Notes under the pieces: model-generated
What the model was told of the DNA's origin: nothing
What the model saw: the letters and a program-made list of their open reading frames with translations, nothing else
The model's database searches: none
DNA from: a virus
IMG/VR virus record: IMGVR_UViG_3300034061_002703
Location: 1-24,511 of that record
DNA length: 24,511 nucleotides
Reading direction: 5' to 3' (one strand)
Position numbers and translations under genes: made by a program
Shown here: positions 6,458 through 11,763 of the stretch, piece after piece
Numbering within the stretch: position 1 is the stretch's first letter
Layout of the letters: each line of letters opens with the position of its first letter

Positions 6458-6625
6458 ATGAGCATAGACGATATGATATTAAGAGAAGGAATTGCACGAG
6501 AGATAGAAGGTATCTCACTTGGTGAAGAGAACTCACAACTAAACGCATTAGGCATGCGTATGCTTGCTGCAAGGGTAGCAAGAGGAGACAACAATATGTT
6601 TGAGAGACAGGTAGATTTTGAATGA
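6458..6625 (+). CDS. Hypothetical 55-aa helical protein
   Basis: Begins MSIDDMILREGIARE and is predicted to be mostly helical and charged. It starts at the +1 of a consensus promoter (TTGACA-17-TATAAT, 6423-6451), so translation is leaderless. Its TGA overlaps the next ATG (ATGA). No enzyme motif is visible. Confidence 0.65.
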   Translation: MSIDDMILREGIAREIEGISLGEENSQLNALGMRMLAARVARGDNNMFERQVDFE

Positions 6626-6723
6626 TTAATATACTTTTTTTAATTCCTACAATTATTGTGGGGTTTGCATTAGGGTTTGTATCCTGTTATTTTAGAATGA
6701 CTTACAATGTTGATCAAGGTTGA
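6622..6723 (+). CDS. Single-pass membrane mini-protein, 33 aa
   Basis: Starts in an ATGA overlap. Residues 3-24 form one hydrophobic segment (NILFLIPTIIVGFALGFVSC), followed by a short polar tail (RMTYNVDQG). This is a typical single-span small protein. It overlaps the start of the HAD phosphatase gene by 17 nt in another frame. Confidence 0.5.
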   Translation: MINILFLIPTIIVGFALGFVSCYFRMTYNVDQG

Positions 6724-7174
6724 TGCAAGGCCAACTGCCTACATATTTGACGTTGATGGGACATTGGCTAATGTAGATCCCTACCTGCATCTTGTTCGTG
6801 GCTCTAATAGGGACTACAATGCCTTTCATGAGGCTTCTATAGATGCCCTGCCAAACTTGGATGTAGTTGAAATGTTAAATAATGCTGTTGCAGATCGCCA
6901 CTCAATACTGGTTGTAACATCCCGTAAAGAAAAATATCGTGGACTAACCTCTATGTGGCTTGCCAAAAATAATATTAGATCTCATGGCCTATTTATGAGG
7001 TCAAACGATGATAACAGACCAGACTATGAAGCAAAGAAGGATATGCTTGATAAGATAAGTAGCCTTTGGAATGTTGTCCATGCTATTGATGATAACCCAA
7101 ATGTAATAAAGTTATGGGAAGATCATGATATACCTACAACAAAGATTGGCTCTTGGGATGGAAACAAGTCTTGA
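6707..7174 (+). CDS. HAD-family phosphatase, polynucleotide-kinase 3'-phosphatase-like
   Basis: A 155-aa HAD domain. The nucleophile motif is Asp15-Val-Asp17-Gly-Thr (YIFDVDGTLA), motif II is VVTSRKEKY (about residues 72-80), and later acidic residues HAIDDNPNV form motif IV. The sequence TSMWLAKNNI then LFMR...DDNRPDYEAKKDML closely follows the phosphatase half of T4-type polynucleotide kinases, but no kinase half is fused here. It probably removes 3'- or 5'-phosphates from nucleic acid ends or nucleotides. The stop overlaps the -35 box of the next promoter. Confidence 0.82.
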   Translation: MLIKVDARPTAYIFDVDGTLANVDPYLHLVRGSNRDYNAFHEASIDALPNLDVVEMLNNAVADRHSILVVTSRKEKYRGLTSMWLAKNNIRSHGLFMRSNDDNRPDYEAKKDMLDKISSLWNVVHAIDDNPNVIKLWEDHDIPTTKIGSWDGNKS

Positions 7175-7199
7175 CAAGCAATATTTAGTATGATATGAT
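7171..7199 (+). promoter_or_regulatory. Leaderless promoter for the 7206 gene
   Basis: TTGACA at 7171-7176 (overlapping the TGA stop at 7172-7174), a 17-bp spacer and TATGAT at 7194-7199, with the ATG 6 nt beyond. Confidence 0.8.
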
Positions 7200-7205
7200 T
7201 AATAC

Positions 7206-7343
7206 ATGAGCAAACAAATTAAAAGGATCTATAAGTGTGAAGAGTGCAAGACCACTATAACTATCTCAACTAAGGTTCATGAACTTCCAGAATCAATTAT
7301 CTGTCCTTGTGACAGTGTAGCAGAAAATCAAGGTGTAAAGTGA
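7206..7343 (+). CDS. Mini zinc-ribbon protein, 45 aa
   Basis: Cys11-x-x-Cys14 (YKCEECKTT) and Cys33-x-Cys35 (IICPCDS) form a compact zinc ribbon. The ATG sits at the predicted +1 of the promoter at 7171-7199, so it is leaderless. The end overlaps the next gene (GTGA at 7340-7343). It could be a nucleic-acid or protein-binding adaptor; function unknown. Confidence 0.66.
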   Translation: MSKQIKRIYKCEECKTTITISTKVHELPESIICPCDSVAENQGVK

Positions 7344-7501
7344 AAAAGTCAAACGACAAAGTATCTCAGCATAAGATTAAGAGAGCAGCAAAGAATAAAA
7401 AAAGAATACAAGCCAAGCCTTATCTTTCAAGGTTTGAACGCAAACAGATTGAGATCAGAAAACGAATACTTCTTGGTTTAGAAAACACATCAACTAAATA
7501 G
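7340..7501 (+). CDS. Basic 53-aa protein with GTG start
   Basis: A GTG start overlaps the upstream TGA (GTGA). The protein is very Lys/Arg-rich (KIKRAAKNKKRIQAK and RFERKQIEIRKR), probably helical and nucleic-acid binding. Charge, coupling and open frame support it as real. No family is recognised. Confidence 0.5.
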   Translation: MKKSNDKVSQHKIKRAAKNKKRIQAKPYLSRFERKQIEIRKRILLGLENTSTK

Positions 7502-7515
7502 AACTGGAGACAATC

Positions 7516-7659
7516 GTGATTGATTACGATAAACTAAAAAAAATCCCAGACGAACTAAAGCATGCAATCATTAAAGAACATATGAAAACCTACTATCATT
7601 GGACAGTTGGAATTCTTTGCTTCTTGATTGGAACATTCTTTGGACTATTAATTAAATAA
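7516..7659 (+). CDS. C-terminally membrane-anchored 47-aa protein, GTG start
   Basis: A GGAGA Shine-Dalgarno (7506-7510) lies 5 nt before GTG at 7516. The first half is a charged helix (DYDKLKKIPDELKHA); residues 28-46 form one transmembrane segment (HWTVGILCFLIGTFFGLLI). A tail-anchored topology is likely. It ends 6 nt before tRNA-Met. Confidence 0.52.
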   Translation: MIDYDKLKKIPDELKHAIIKEHMKTYYHWTVGILCFLIGTFFGLLIK

Positions 7660-7665
7660 GGACTA

Positions 7666-7740
7666 GCACCAGTAGCCAAGTTGGTTAAGGCACCGAACTC
7701 ATAATTCGGCTATTCGTAGGTTCAAGTCCTACCTGGTGTA
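7666..7740 (+). tRNA. tRNA-Met(CAT), elongator type
   Basis: Acceptor GCACCAG/CTGGTGT, anticodon stem CCGAA/TTCGG with loop CTCATAA (anticodon CAT), T-stem GTAGG/CCTAC with loop TTCAAGT. Discriminator A7740; no encoded CCA. The same anticodon is used by lysidine-modified tRNA-Ile2, but a separate tRNA-Ile(TAT) is encoded at 8214, so Met is preferred. Confidence 0.88.
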
Positions 7741-7741
7741 C

Positions 7742-7770
7742 TTGACATACCGTGCCAAAGTCGGTATAAT
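7742..7770 (+). promoter_or_regulatory. Perfect consensus promoter for the Excalibur gene
   Basis: TTGACA (7742-7747), a 17-bp spacer and TATAAT (7765-7770), starting right after tRNA-Met. Unlike the leaderless promoters, it is followed by a leader of about 23 nt with an AAAGGA Shine-Dalgarno, predicting strong expression. Confidence 0.85.
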
Positions 7771-7799
7771 TATAATATAACTACTAACAAAGGATAAAA

Positions 7800-8051
7800 A
7801 TGAAGAAAGTAATCGTATCTCTATTAGTTGCAGGACTCTCTGTTGCAGGTGTATCCACATCAAACTCAACACAAACATTTAAAACATGTAAAGAACTAAA
7901 CAAGGCATATAAGTATGGTGTTGGACTTGAGGGTGCTCAGAACATGGTAAAGGGTAAGCCAAAGGCATCTAAGCACCTTGTAGATGTTGCTCTCTATGAG
8001 GCTAACAAGAAGTCTGACGGAGACAAAGACGGAATTGCTTGCGAGAAGTAA
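7800..8051 (+). CDS. Secreted Excalibur calcium-binding-domain protein
   Basis: An 83-aa protein with an N-terminal signal peptide (Lys-Lys then a hydrophobic stretch, residues 4-18) and an Excalibur domain: FKTCKELN...YGVGL near the start and the closing DGDKDGIACEK. The Dx-DxDG-like loop near residues 73-79 should bind calcium, and the two Cys (30 and 81) may form a disulfide. Excalibur domains are common in surface proteins of Gram-positive bacteria, so this may act at the host envelope or be a virion decoration. Start is supported by AAAGGA and the consensus promoter at 7742. Confidence 0.85.
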   Translation: MKKVIVSLLVAGLSVAGVSTSNSTQTFKTCKELNKAYKYGVGLEGAQNMVKGKPKASKHLVDVALYEANKKSDGDKDGIACEK

Positions 8052-8203
8052 TGCAAACCTGGACATTAGATGTAGTCCATAAACCTACTGGACAAACCTC
8101 TCAAATTGTTTGGACTACTAAAGCATACAACGATCTTGATGAAAAACAAGTCTTTGATATTGCTATGCAAGAACTATCTATTAAAGTCAATATGGTCGGG
8201 TAG
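8051..8203 (+). CDS. Hypothetical 50-aa protein
   Basis: The ATG overlaps the Excalibur stop (TAATG), so it is coupled to it. It looks like a small alpha/beta protein (TWTLDVVHKPTGQTSQIVW, then a helix DEKQVFDIAMQEL). It ends 10 nt before tRNA-Ile. No family is recognised. Confidence 0.5.
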   Translation: MQTWTLDVVHKPTGQTSQIVWTTKAYNDLDEKQVFDIAMQELSIKVNMVG

Positions 8204-8213
8204 TTAAAGGCTT

Positions 8214-8287
8214 ACATCTGTAACTCAGTTGGTTAGAGTACCTGCCTTATATGCAGAGAGCCGAAGGTTCAAGTCCTTCCAGATGTA
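8214..8287 (+). tRNA. tRNA-Ile(TAT)
   Basis: Acceptor ACATCTG/CAGATGT (perfect), D-stem ACTC/GAGT, anticodon loop CTTATAT (anticodon TAT), T-stem GAAGG/CCTTC with loop TTCAAGT, discriminator A8287, no CCA. The anticodon stem CCTGC/GCAGA has one C-A mismatch at its outer end. It reads AUA directly, without the lysidine modification most bacteria depend on. Confidence 0.85.
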
Positions 8288-8291
8288 CTAT

Positions 8292-8363
8292 ACCTCTGTA
8301 ACTCAGCGGAAGAGTAGCGGACTTCTAATCCGTTTGTCGCAGGTTCGATTCCTGCCAGGGGTG
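8292..8363 (+). tRNA. tRNA-Arg(TCT)
   Basis: Acceptor ACCTCTG/CAGGGGT, D-stem ACTC/GAGT, anticodon stem GCGGA/TCCGT with loop CTTCTAA (anticodon TCT), T-stem GCAGG/CCTGC with loop TTCGATT, discriminator G8363. It decodes AGA and AGG; AGA is visibly the favoured Arg codon in this window. It lies 4 nt after tRNA-Ile. Confidence 0.92.
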
Positions 8364-8376
8364 CTATAATAGTAGT

Positions 8377-8453
8377 AAGGGTGTGGTTAGCCTGTATGTG
8401 TCGGGAAACACTTATAGCCTATGTTGCAACACCACACCCTCCTAAAATTTTTT
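8377..8453 (+). ncRNA. Probable small structured RNA with terminator-like closing stem
   Basis: A TATAAT at 8365-8370 predicts +1 at 8377. The predicted RNA folds with a perfect 10-bp closing stem (8378-8387 with 8431-8440) and an internal hairpin (8391-8400 with 8407-8416, one T-T mismatch, loop CGGGAA). The closing stem is followed by a U-rich tail (8447-8453). It contains the self-complementary GTTGCAAC (8423-8430). No Shine-Dalgarno or ORF is visible. It could be a stand-alone phage sRNA, or simply an elaborate terminator for the tRNA operon and for the convergent gene at 8442-9182. The match of the predicted +1 to the base of the stem favours a defined RNA. Confidence 0.5.
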
Positions 8454-9182
8454 ATTCCAAAACAATAGGTCGTTTTGATATATTTCTTTGTCAAACAAAA
8501 AGTTATTATAGATCAAATCTATATCGTCTTTGCTAAGTTTATTAAGAAGAGCCTCTGATGAATTATTTTTATAGTGTTCTCTATCTGCTGATGAAAGTTC
8601 TATGTTTATATCTATGCCAAGATCATTTGATATCTTGCTGATCAGTGTAGAGTAGTCCATGGTCTTTAAGTCTTCGTGCCTTATCATTAAGTTAACCCTT
8701 TTTATTCTTTCATATACCAAATCTGAATCTATGGTATTTCCCTTGTTATGCTCCTTTATGGATTCCTGAATTATGTGGTTTTCTGTAGGGCTTAGTATAA
8801 AGTTTTGAGATTGAAAATTTTTTAAATAATCTAACTGAACTATTTTATTACGAACAGCATCTACTGGTATATCCAGTATTTTTGTTTTATCTCTTACGAT
8901 GTGATCTTTATTTTCATCCAGCATCTTTTCTTCGTCTGCAAACATGTGAGCAATAACACTCACAAAGAATCCTACTGGATCTCTAAACACAGAAACAACA
9001 TAGGTTTTGTCATCTATTTCTTTATGCCATCCACCATGCTTTAAAACATTTGGTGGCAACTTAACTACATCTATTCCATTTTCTTTTAATGTAGTTTCAA
9101 TTGGCTCAAGTATATACTTTGTAAAAAACCTTCCGCCTGTTTTTGGAATATGCAAAAAGTATATTTTATTATACTTTGACAT
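8442..9182 (-). CDS. Sulfotransferase-family-like protein, 246 aa
   Basis: The N-terminus YFLHIPKTGGRFF (about residues 8-20) is the 5'-phosphosulfate-binding loop signature of the Sulfotransfer_2 type, and VSVFRDPVGF (near residue 64) matches the 3'-phosphate-binding RDP motif. Such enzymes move sulfate from PAPS to a hydroxyl on a glycan, lipid or protein. The C-terminal half is helical and charged with no recognised motif. It is the third gene of an operon (9528 to 9313 to 9182), starting 2 nt after the stop of the 42-aa gene. A second family member is at 19944-20528. The family is a confident call; the donor and acceptor are unverified. Confidence 0.8.
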   Translation of the reverse strand: MSKYNKIYFLHIPKTGGRFFTKYILEPIETTLKENGIDVVKLPPNVLKHGGWHKEIDDKTYVVSVFRDPVGFFVSVIAHMFADEEKMLDENKDHIVRDKTKILDIPVDAVRNKIVQLDYLKNFQSQNFILSPTENHIIQESIKEHNKGNTIDSDLVYERIKRVNLMIRHEDLKTMDYSTLISKISNDLGIDINIELSSADREHYKNNSSEALLNKLSKDDIDLIYNNFLFDKEIYQNDLLFWNKKF

Positions 9183-9184
9183 TT

Positions 9185-9313
9185 CTACTTCTTAGGATGT
9201 TGTGGTTCGTATGGTGCGATCTTGGATTTAATGCGACCATCTTTATATAGTCTAACAATCCATCCATCTTTAATCTGAATTGGATTAAACGCTGATGCTT
9301 TTTTCTTTGGCAT
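9185..9313 (-). CDS. Hypothetical basic 42-aa protein
   Basis: Begins MPKKKASAFNPIQIKDGW and contains VRLYKDGRIKSKI. It has a plausible AAGGAA Shine-Dalgarno before the ATG at 9313. It lies between the 70-aa gene (2-nt gap) and the sulfotransferase-like gene (2-nt gap), so it is probably cotranscribed. Short Lys-rich proteins of this form are common in actinophages, but no function is known to me. Confidence 0.52.
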   Translation of the reverse strand: MPKKKASAFNPIQIKDGWIVRLYKDGRIKSKIAPYEPQHPKK

Positions 9314-9315
9314 AA

Positions 9316-9528
9316 TTATTCCTTAAATAGGTTAGTAACTCTTGTTTGCTTTGAGTAATCTTTTGCTGAAAAAAATATTGATTCTGTCTTTGCTACTGGG
9401 ACACAGTTAGGAACTGGACTACCGTCTGCCCCTGGTTTCATTCCACGCTGCACATATCCGTCCCAGCAAGGCGCTTGCTTGTTGCTTTGATAAGTATTGG
9501 TTGGCATCATTGAATCATCTTGAGTCAT
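9316..9528 (-). CDS. Phage-type protein with GMKPG..G..VPNCVP motif, 70 aa
   Basis: The central segment PCWDGYVQRGMKPG followed by GSPVPNCVPV (about residues 20-46) matches a short motif that recurs in phage head- and portal-associated proteins (Cys/Gly-Tyr...Gly-Met-Lys...Val-Pro-Asn-Cys-Val). Here it is a stand-alone 70-aa protein. The two Cys residues (21 and 42) frame the motif. The ATG at 9528 lies exactly 6 nt after TATAAT (9540-9535 on the minus strand), with no Shine-Dalgarno, so it is leaderless. It opens the three-gene operon ending in the sulfotransferase-like gene. Confidence 0.68.
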   Translation of the reverse strand: MTQDDSMMPTNTYQSNKQAPCWDGYVQRGMKPGADGSPVPNCVPVAKTESIFFSAKDYSKQTRVTNLFKE

Positions 9529-9540
9529 ACATCAATTATA

Positions 9541-9816
9541 TCACGCTATGAGGCCAAGAAACCTGTTGTGAGTCCTTATTCTATGGCAGTTGGCACAAAC
9601 CACCTGACACTTCTCTATCTCTCTCTTAATTGCTTTCCAGGAGAAGCCGTCATGGACCATTCTTGAAACATTATATTTTTTATCTCTTAGGTGATCAAAA
9701 TCTAAAACTATATGATTGGACATTCCACAATCAAAGCATCCAGCAGACTCTTTTATTTCGGCAAGCCTTTTCTTGATCTGTTGCTTATTATAATGGTCTA
9801 ACTCTTTGTCAGTCAT
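9541..9816 (-). CDS. HNH endonuclease, 91 aa
   Basis: A compact HNH nuclease: zinc ligands Cys27-x-x-Cys30 (CFDCG) and Cys74-x-x-Cys77, the metal-binding Asp41-His42 (LDFDH), and CANCHRIRTHN with His78, His83 and Asn84. Such enzymes nick or cleave DNA; in phages they act as homing enzymes or as packaging cofactors near terminase, but no terminase is present here. The frame is open to 9891, yet the Met at 9816 is chosen because TATAAT (9829-9824) lies 7 nt upstream and the longer version would run into the structured non-coding block. It stands alone, so a free-standing homing endonuclease is plausible. Confidence 0.88.
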   Translation of the reverse strand: MTDKELDHYNKQQIKKRLAEIKESAGCFDCGMSNHIVLDFDHLRDKKYNVSRMVHDGFSWKAIKREIEKCQVVCANCHRIRTHNRFLGLIA

Positions 9817-9845
9817 TGCTTCTATTATACCGTGCAATATTAAGG

Positions 9846-9927
9846 CCCCACACAGGCAATTCACCTGACTTGCGCCACGGTCTCTATCCAATGGGTAACT
9901 AATCCATCACTAAGGTCCTGTGTGGGG
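9846..9927 (-). ncRNA. Structured RNA candidate closed by an 11-bp stem
   Basis: A perfect 11-bp inverted repeat (CCCCACACAGG at 9846-9856 and its complement at 9917-9927) encloses 60 nt. A second helix ACCT/AGGT (9863-9866 with 9913-9916) continues it after a 6-nt bulge. Inside is ATGG/CCAT (9890-9893 with 9903-9906). A TATAAT on the minus strand (9936-9931) lies just upstream of the 5' arm, so transcription toward the HNH gene is more likely. No ORF with a credible start fits. It could be a small RNA, a 5' regulatory element of the HNH gene, or a terminator. Confidence 0.45.
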
Positions 9928-9939
9928 ACAATTATATTG

Positions 9940-10045
9940 TAGCATAGGAAATGAGCAGTTTATAGACGACTGCTCAGGTCTATTAGCCACGAAGATTCGA
10001 CTCCTGCTAACTCTCCACTCATAGGAGCATCCGTTGTAAAACCTT
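9940..10045. other. Non-coding block with alternative hairpins
   Basis: No gene is seen here. The block contains a 7-bp hairpin TGAGCAG/CTGCTCA (9952-9958 with 9970-9976) whose loop holds ATAGAC, complementary to GTCTAT at 9978-9983. The two pairings cannot easily coexist, so they look like alternative structures. Further short helices follow (TTAGC/GCTAA, CGAA/TTCG, CTCC/GGAG). The direct repeat CATAGGA occurs near both ends. Strand and role are unknown. Confidence 0.35.
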
Positions 10046-10078
10046 TTAAAGTCTTATATCGGAATGTTATCTATTATA

Positions 10079-10495
10079 CTACTTAATTTTAATAGATTTA
10101 GGCTTCTTTTCTTCAGGAACAATACGAACCACATTAACATGCAGCATACCGTCCTTAAGTTCTGCAGATGTTACTTCCATGTACTCTCCCAGTGCAAAAG
10201 ATCTTACGAACTTTCTTCCTGCGATTCCCTTGTGAACTACCTCTGCATCTGTCACTTCAACAATCTCACCCTTGATAATTAATGTTCCATTATCTACTGA
10301 AACATCAATATCATCCTTTGAAAACCCAGCGACAGCCAGTGAAATCTTGTATGTATCTTCATCCAGTTTAATAAGATCATACGGAGGGTACGAATGTGAG
10401 TTTGTTTTATGTGCTGTATTTAGGCGACTCAACTCTCTGTTGAAGCCAATAAAAAAAGGATCATTGAATAGATCCATAGCGTATTTTGTTACCAT
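10079..10495 (-). CDS. Hsp20 small heat-shock protein
   Basis: A 138-aa protein with a complete alpha-crystallin domain (about residues 38-128). It includes DTYKISLAVAGFSKDDIDVSV, the GTLIIKGE strand, GIAGRKFVRSFALGEYM, and the LKDGMLHVNV strand, followed by a Lys-rich tail with the IxI-type motif IKIK at the end. It acts as an ATP-independent holdase in the cytoplasm; phage Hsp20 proteins are known in cyanophages and are thought to protect or help assemble virion proteins. The ATG at 10495 has a strong AAAGGGG Shine-Dalgarno and a perfect consensus promoter about 55 nt upstream (10551-10579), so high expression is expected. Confidence 0.93.
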   Translation of the reverse strand: MVTKYAMDLFNDPFFIGFNRELSRLNTAHKTNSHSYPPYDLIKLDEDTYKISLAVAGFSKDDIDVSVDNGTLIIKGEIVEVTDAEVVHKGIAGRKFVRSFALGEYMEVTSAELKDGMLHVNVVRIVPEEKKPKSIKIK

Positions 10496-10550
10496 TTTAT
10501 TCCCCTTTCAAGCGAATAAGTTAATTCCCCCCATTTGGGCAGGTAACAAT

Positions 10551-10579
10551 ATTATAACATAGAAAAGCAGGCCTGTCAA
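10551..10579 (-). promoter_or_regulatory. Perfect consensus promoter for hsp20
   Basis: On the minus strand TTGACA (10579-10574), a 17-bp spacer and TATAAT (10556-10551). The -35 box lies in the loop side of the terminator hairpin of the upstream gene, so termination and initiation signals are interleaved. Confidence 0.87.
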
Positions 10580-10592
10580 ATAACAAGCCTGC
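10562..10592 (-). terminator. Rho-independent terminator of the holin-like gene
   Basis: On the minus strand GCAGGC (10592-10587) pairs with GCCTGC (10572-10567), followed by TTTTCT (10566-10561). It lies about 15 nt after the stop of the gene at 10608-10925 and overlaps the hsp20 -35 box. Confidence 0.75.
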
Positions 10593-10607
10593 CAGTCTAT
10601 ATCAAGA

Positions 10608-10925
10608 TTACTTTACTTGATTAGTTGTCTTTCCTCCGCCAGATGACTTCTTTGCAGTAGCCTTCTTAGCAGTCTTCTTAACAACCTTTGCAGACTTAAC
10701 TGCCTTATCAACTTCTTCAACTGAAGGCATCTTTCCAAATGCCAAATCTGAAGGGTTGGCTGCTCTCAATACTACGGGCACAAGTGCTCCAAGTAGTGAG
10801 TATGCAAGTGTCTGTGGATCTGTAACTCCAGATGCATACATTGCTGTTGCTGCACCAAGGACTGAACGTCCGTATGATGCAAGCGCTGCCTTGATCTGTG
10901 AGTTTGTTTCGTTATGATGTGTCAT
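10608..10925 (-). CDS. Holin-like small membrane protein
   Basis: A 105-aa protein. Residues 10-60 (ALASYGRSVLGAATAMYASG, then LAYSLLGALVPVVLRAANP, then DLAFG) follow the arrangement of a common actinophage holin-like family: an amphipathic Ala/Gly-rich helix, a second hydrophobic helix, then the Asn-Pro-x-Asp-x-Ala-Phe-Gly-type end. The C-terminal 40 residues are a Lys/Ala-rich tail ending KKSSGGGKTTNQVK. The endolysin at 21324 has almost the same tail, which supports a shared lysis or envelope role. A strong TAGGAGG Shine-Dalgarno precedes the ATG, with a TATAAT about 65 nt upstream (10996-10991) giving a real leader. It is 10 kb from the endolysin. Confidence 0.72.
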   Translation of the reverse strand: MTHHNETNSQIKAALASYGRSVLGAATAMYASGVTDPQTLAYSLLGALVPVVLRAANPSDLAFGKMPSVEEVDKAVKSAKVVKKTAKKATAKKSSGGGKTTNQVK

Positions 10926-10990
10926 ATTATTCCTCCTAGGATATGAACTTAGACGTAGTTGTCCAAGTTAATTGAACAGTCTACAATCTA

Positions 10991-11019
10991 ATTATAGCAC
11001 TAACTGAATAGCCAGTTAG
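10991..11019 (-). promoter_or_regulatory. -10 box of the holin-like gene and adjoining hairpin
   Basis: A minus-strand TATAAT lies at 10996-10991. Just upstream, CTAACTG (11000-11006) and CAGTTAG (11013-11019) form a 7-bp hairpin with a 6-nt loop, after the stop of the DUF6065-like gene. The hairpin may end that transcript, although no T-run follows on this strand. Confidence 0.45.
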
Positions 11020-11029
11020 AATTATATTT

Positions 11030-11761
11030 TTATTTATTTGGGTCCTCTACATAGAGTTTTGTCTTTGTTATGTGAGTATGCTCCCAGTTTGGAGTAGAAC
11101 CATCATGAAGTTGACCACGCATGTAGTGCTTGCCAAAAACATCTTCTTTTTTTGTTTTTTTATCTTCTCTAAAATTTATAAATTTTGCAAGAGGTCCTTT
11201 TATTTCTGGATAATCCTCTATTCCAAAATGCTGCATGGAGAACTCTTCAATCATTGTTTTATTTACTGGAACAAAGAAAAATACTGGATCTCCTTTTTTA
11301 AAAGTAACTAATCTTCCAGGATCTGTAAACTTCCAGTTCATTGTTGGAGATGATGGGCTCCAGTCTGTTTCTATAATAGCGCTAAGTGGCTGTGCTCCAG
11401 GAATTACCAGATTTGGTGCAGGCATAATCCAAATACCCCATCCAGGTGGTGTTCTTGGTATAGCATTTATGTGAAATGTTAAAATACCATTTCCAGTACC
11501 GTTGTCAGCAAATATATGATTAGTTTCTGTATACCTACCACAAATAATTTTCATTCCTGATGCCTCTGCAGTTCCATCCCAAACTGCCTGAACATCATAT
11601 GGTGCCTTTACAGCCCAGCCATATTGTGATGCAAAAGTCATTGGCAAACATCTGTAGGCATATCCTTTAGCAGTATCATCCATCCATTGTCTATTTACGG
11701 GAGATTGAACTATGTCTAGTCTTTCTCCTTTTGGATTTATATGATACCAATTTATATACAT
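11030..11761 (-). CDS. DUF6065-like protein, 243 aa
   Basis: The sequence resembles DUF6065: SPVNRQWMDDTAKGYAYRC, LPMTFASQYGWAV, VQAVWDGTAE, then FADNGTGNGILTF, a Pro/Gly-rich PRTPPGWGIWIMPAPN, an ETDW strand and FKKGDPVFFFVPV. Members of this family appear beside natural-product and post-translational tailoring genes, but their reaction is not established. The order of strands suggests a beta-rich fold. The gene follows the two LLM genes by 2 nt and ends their operon. Conserved acidic, His and Trp residues would be the first candidates for a catalytic site. Confidence 0.78.
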   Translation of the reverse strand: MYINWYHINPKGERLDIVQSPVNRQWMDDTAKGYAYRCLPMTFASQYGWAVKAPYDVQAVWDGTAEASGMKIICGRYTETNHIFADNGTGNGILTFHINAIPRTPPGWGIWIMPAPNLVIPGAQPLSAIIETDWSPSSPTMNWKFTDPGRLVTFKKGDPVFFFVPVNKTMIEEFSMQHFGIEDYPEIKGPLAKFINFREDKKTKKEDVFGKHYMRGQLHDGSTPNWEHTHITKTKLYVEDPNK

Positions 11762-11763
11762 GT

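Noticed and set aside
8377-8453. Another tRNA after tRNA-Arg
   Set aside because: GGGTGTG/CACACCC could act as an acceptor stem, but there is no D-arm, T-loop or anticodon arm of the right size.
9817-9891. N-terminal extension of the HNH gene to 9891
   Set aside because: It would translate through the 3' arm of the 11-bp stem and its -10 box; the Met at 9816 fits the domain start and the TATAAT 7 nt upstream.
9940-9990. H-type pseudoknot between the 7-bp hairpin and its loop complement
   Set aside because: Only one or two bases would have to span a 7-bp stem, which is sterically unlikely; alternative hairpins are a better reading.
9940-10045. Possible tmRNA or tRNA 3' end (GATTCGACTCC resembles a T-loop)
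   Set aside because: The flanking bases do not form a T-stem, and no acceptor strand or tag-coding segment can be matched.
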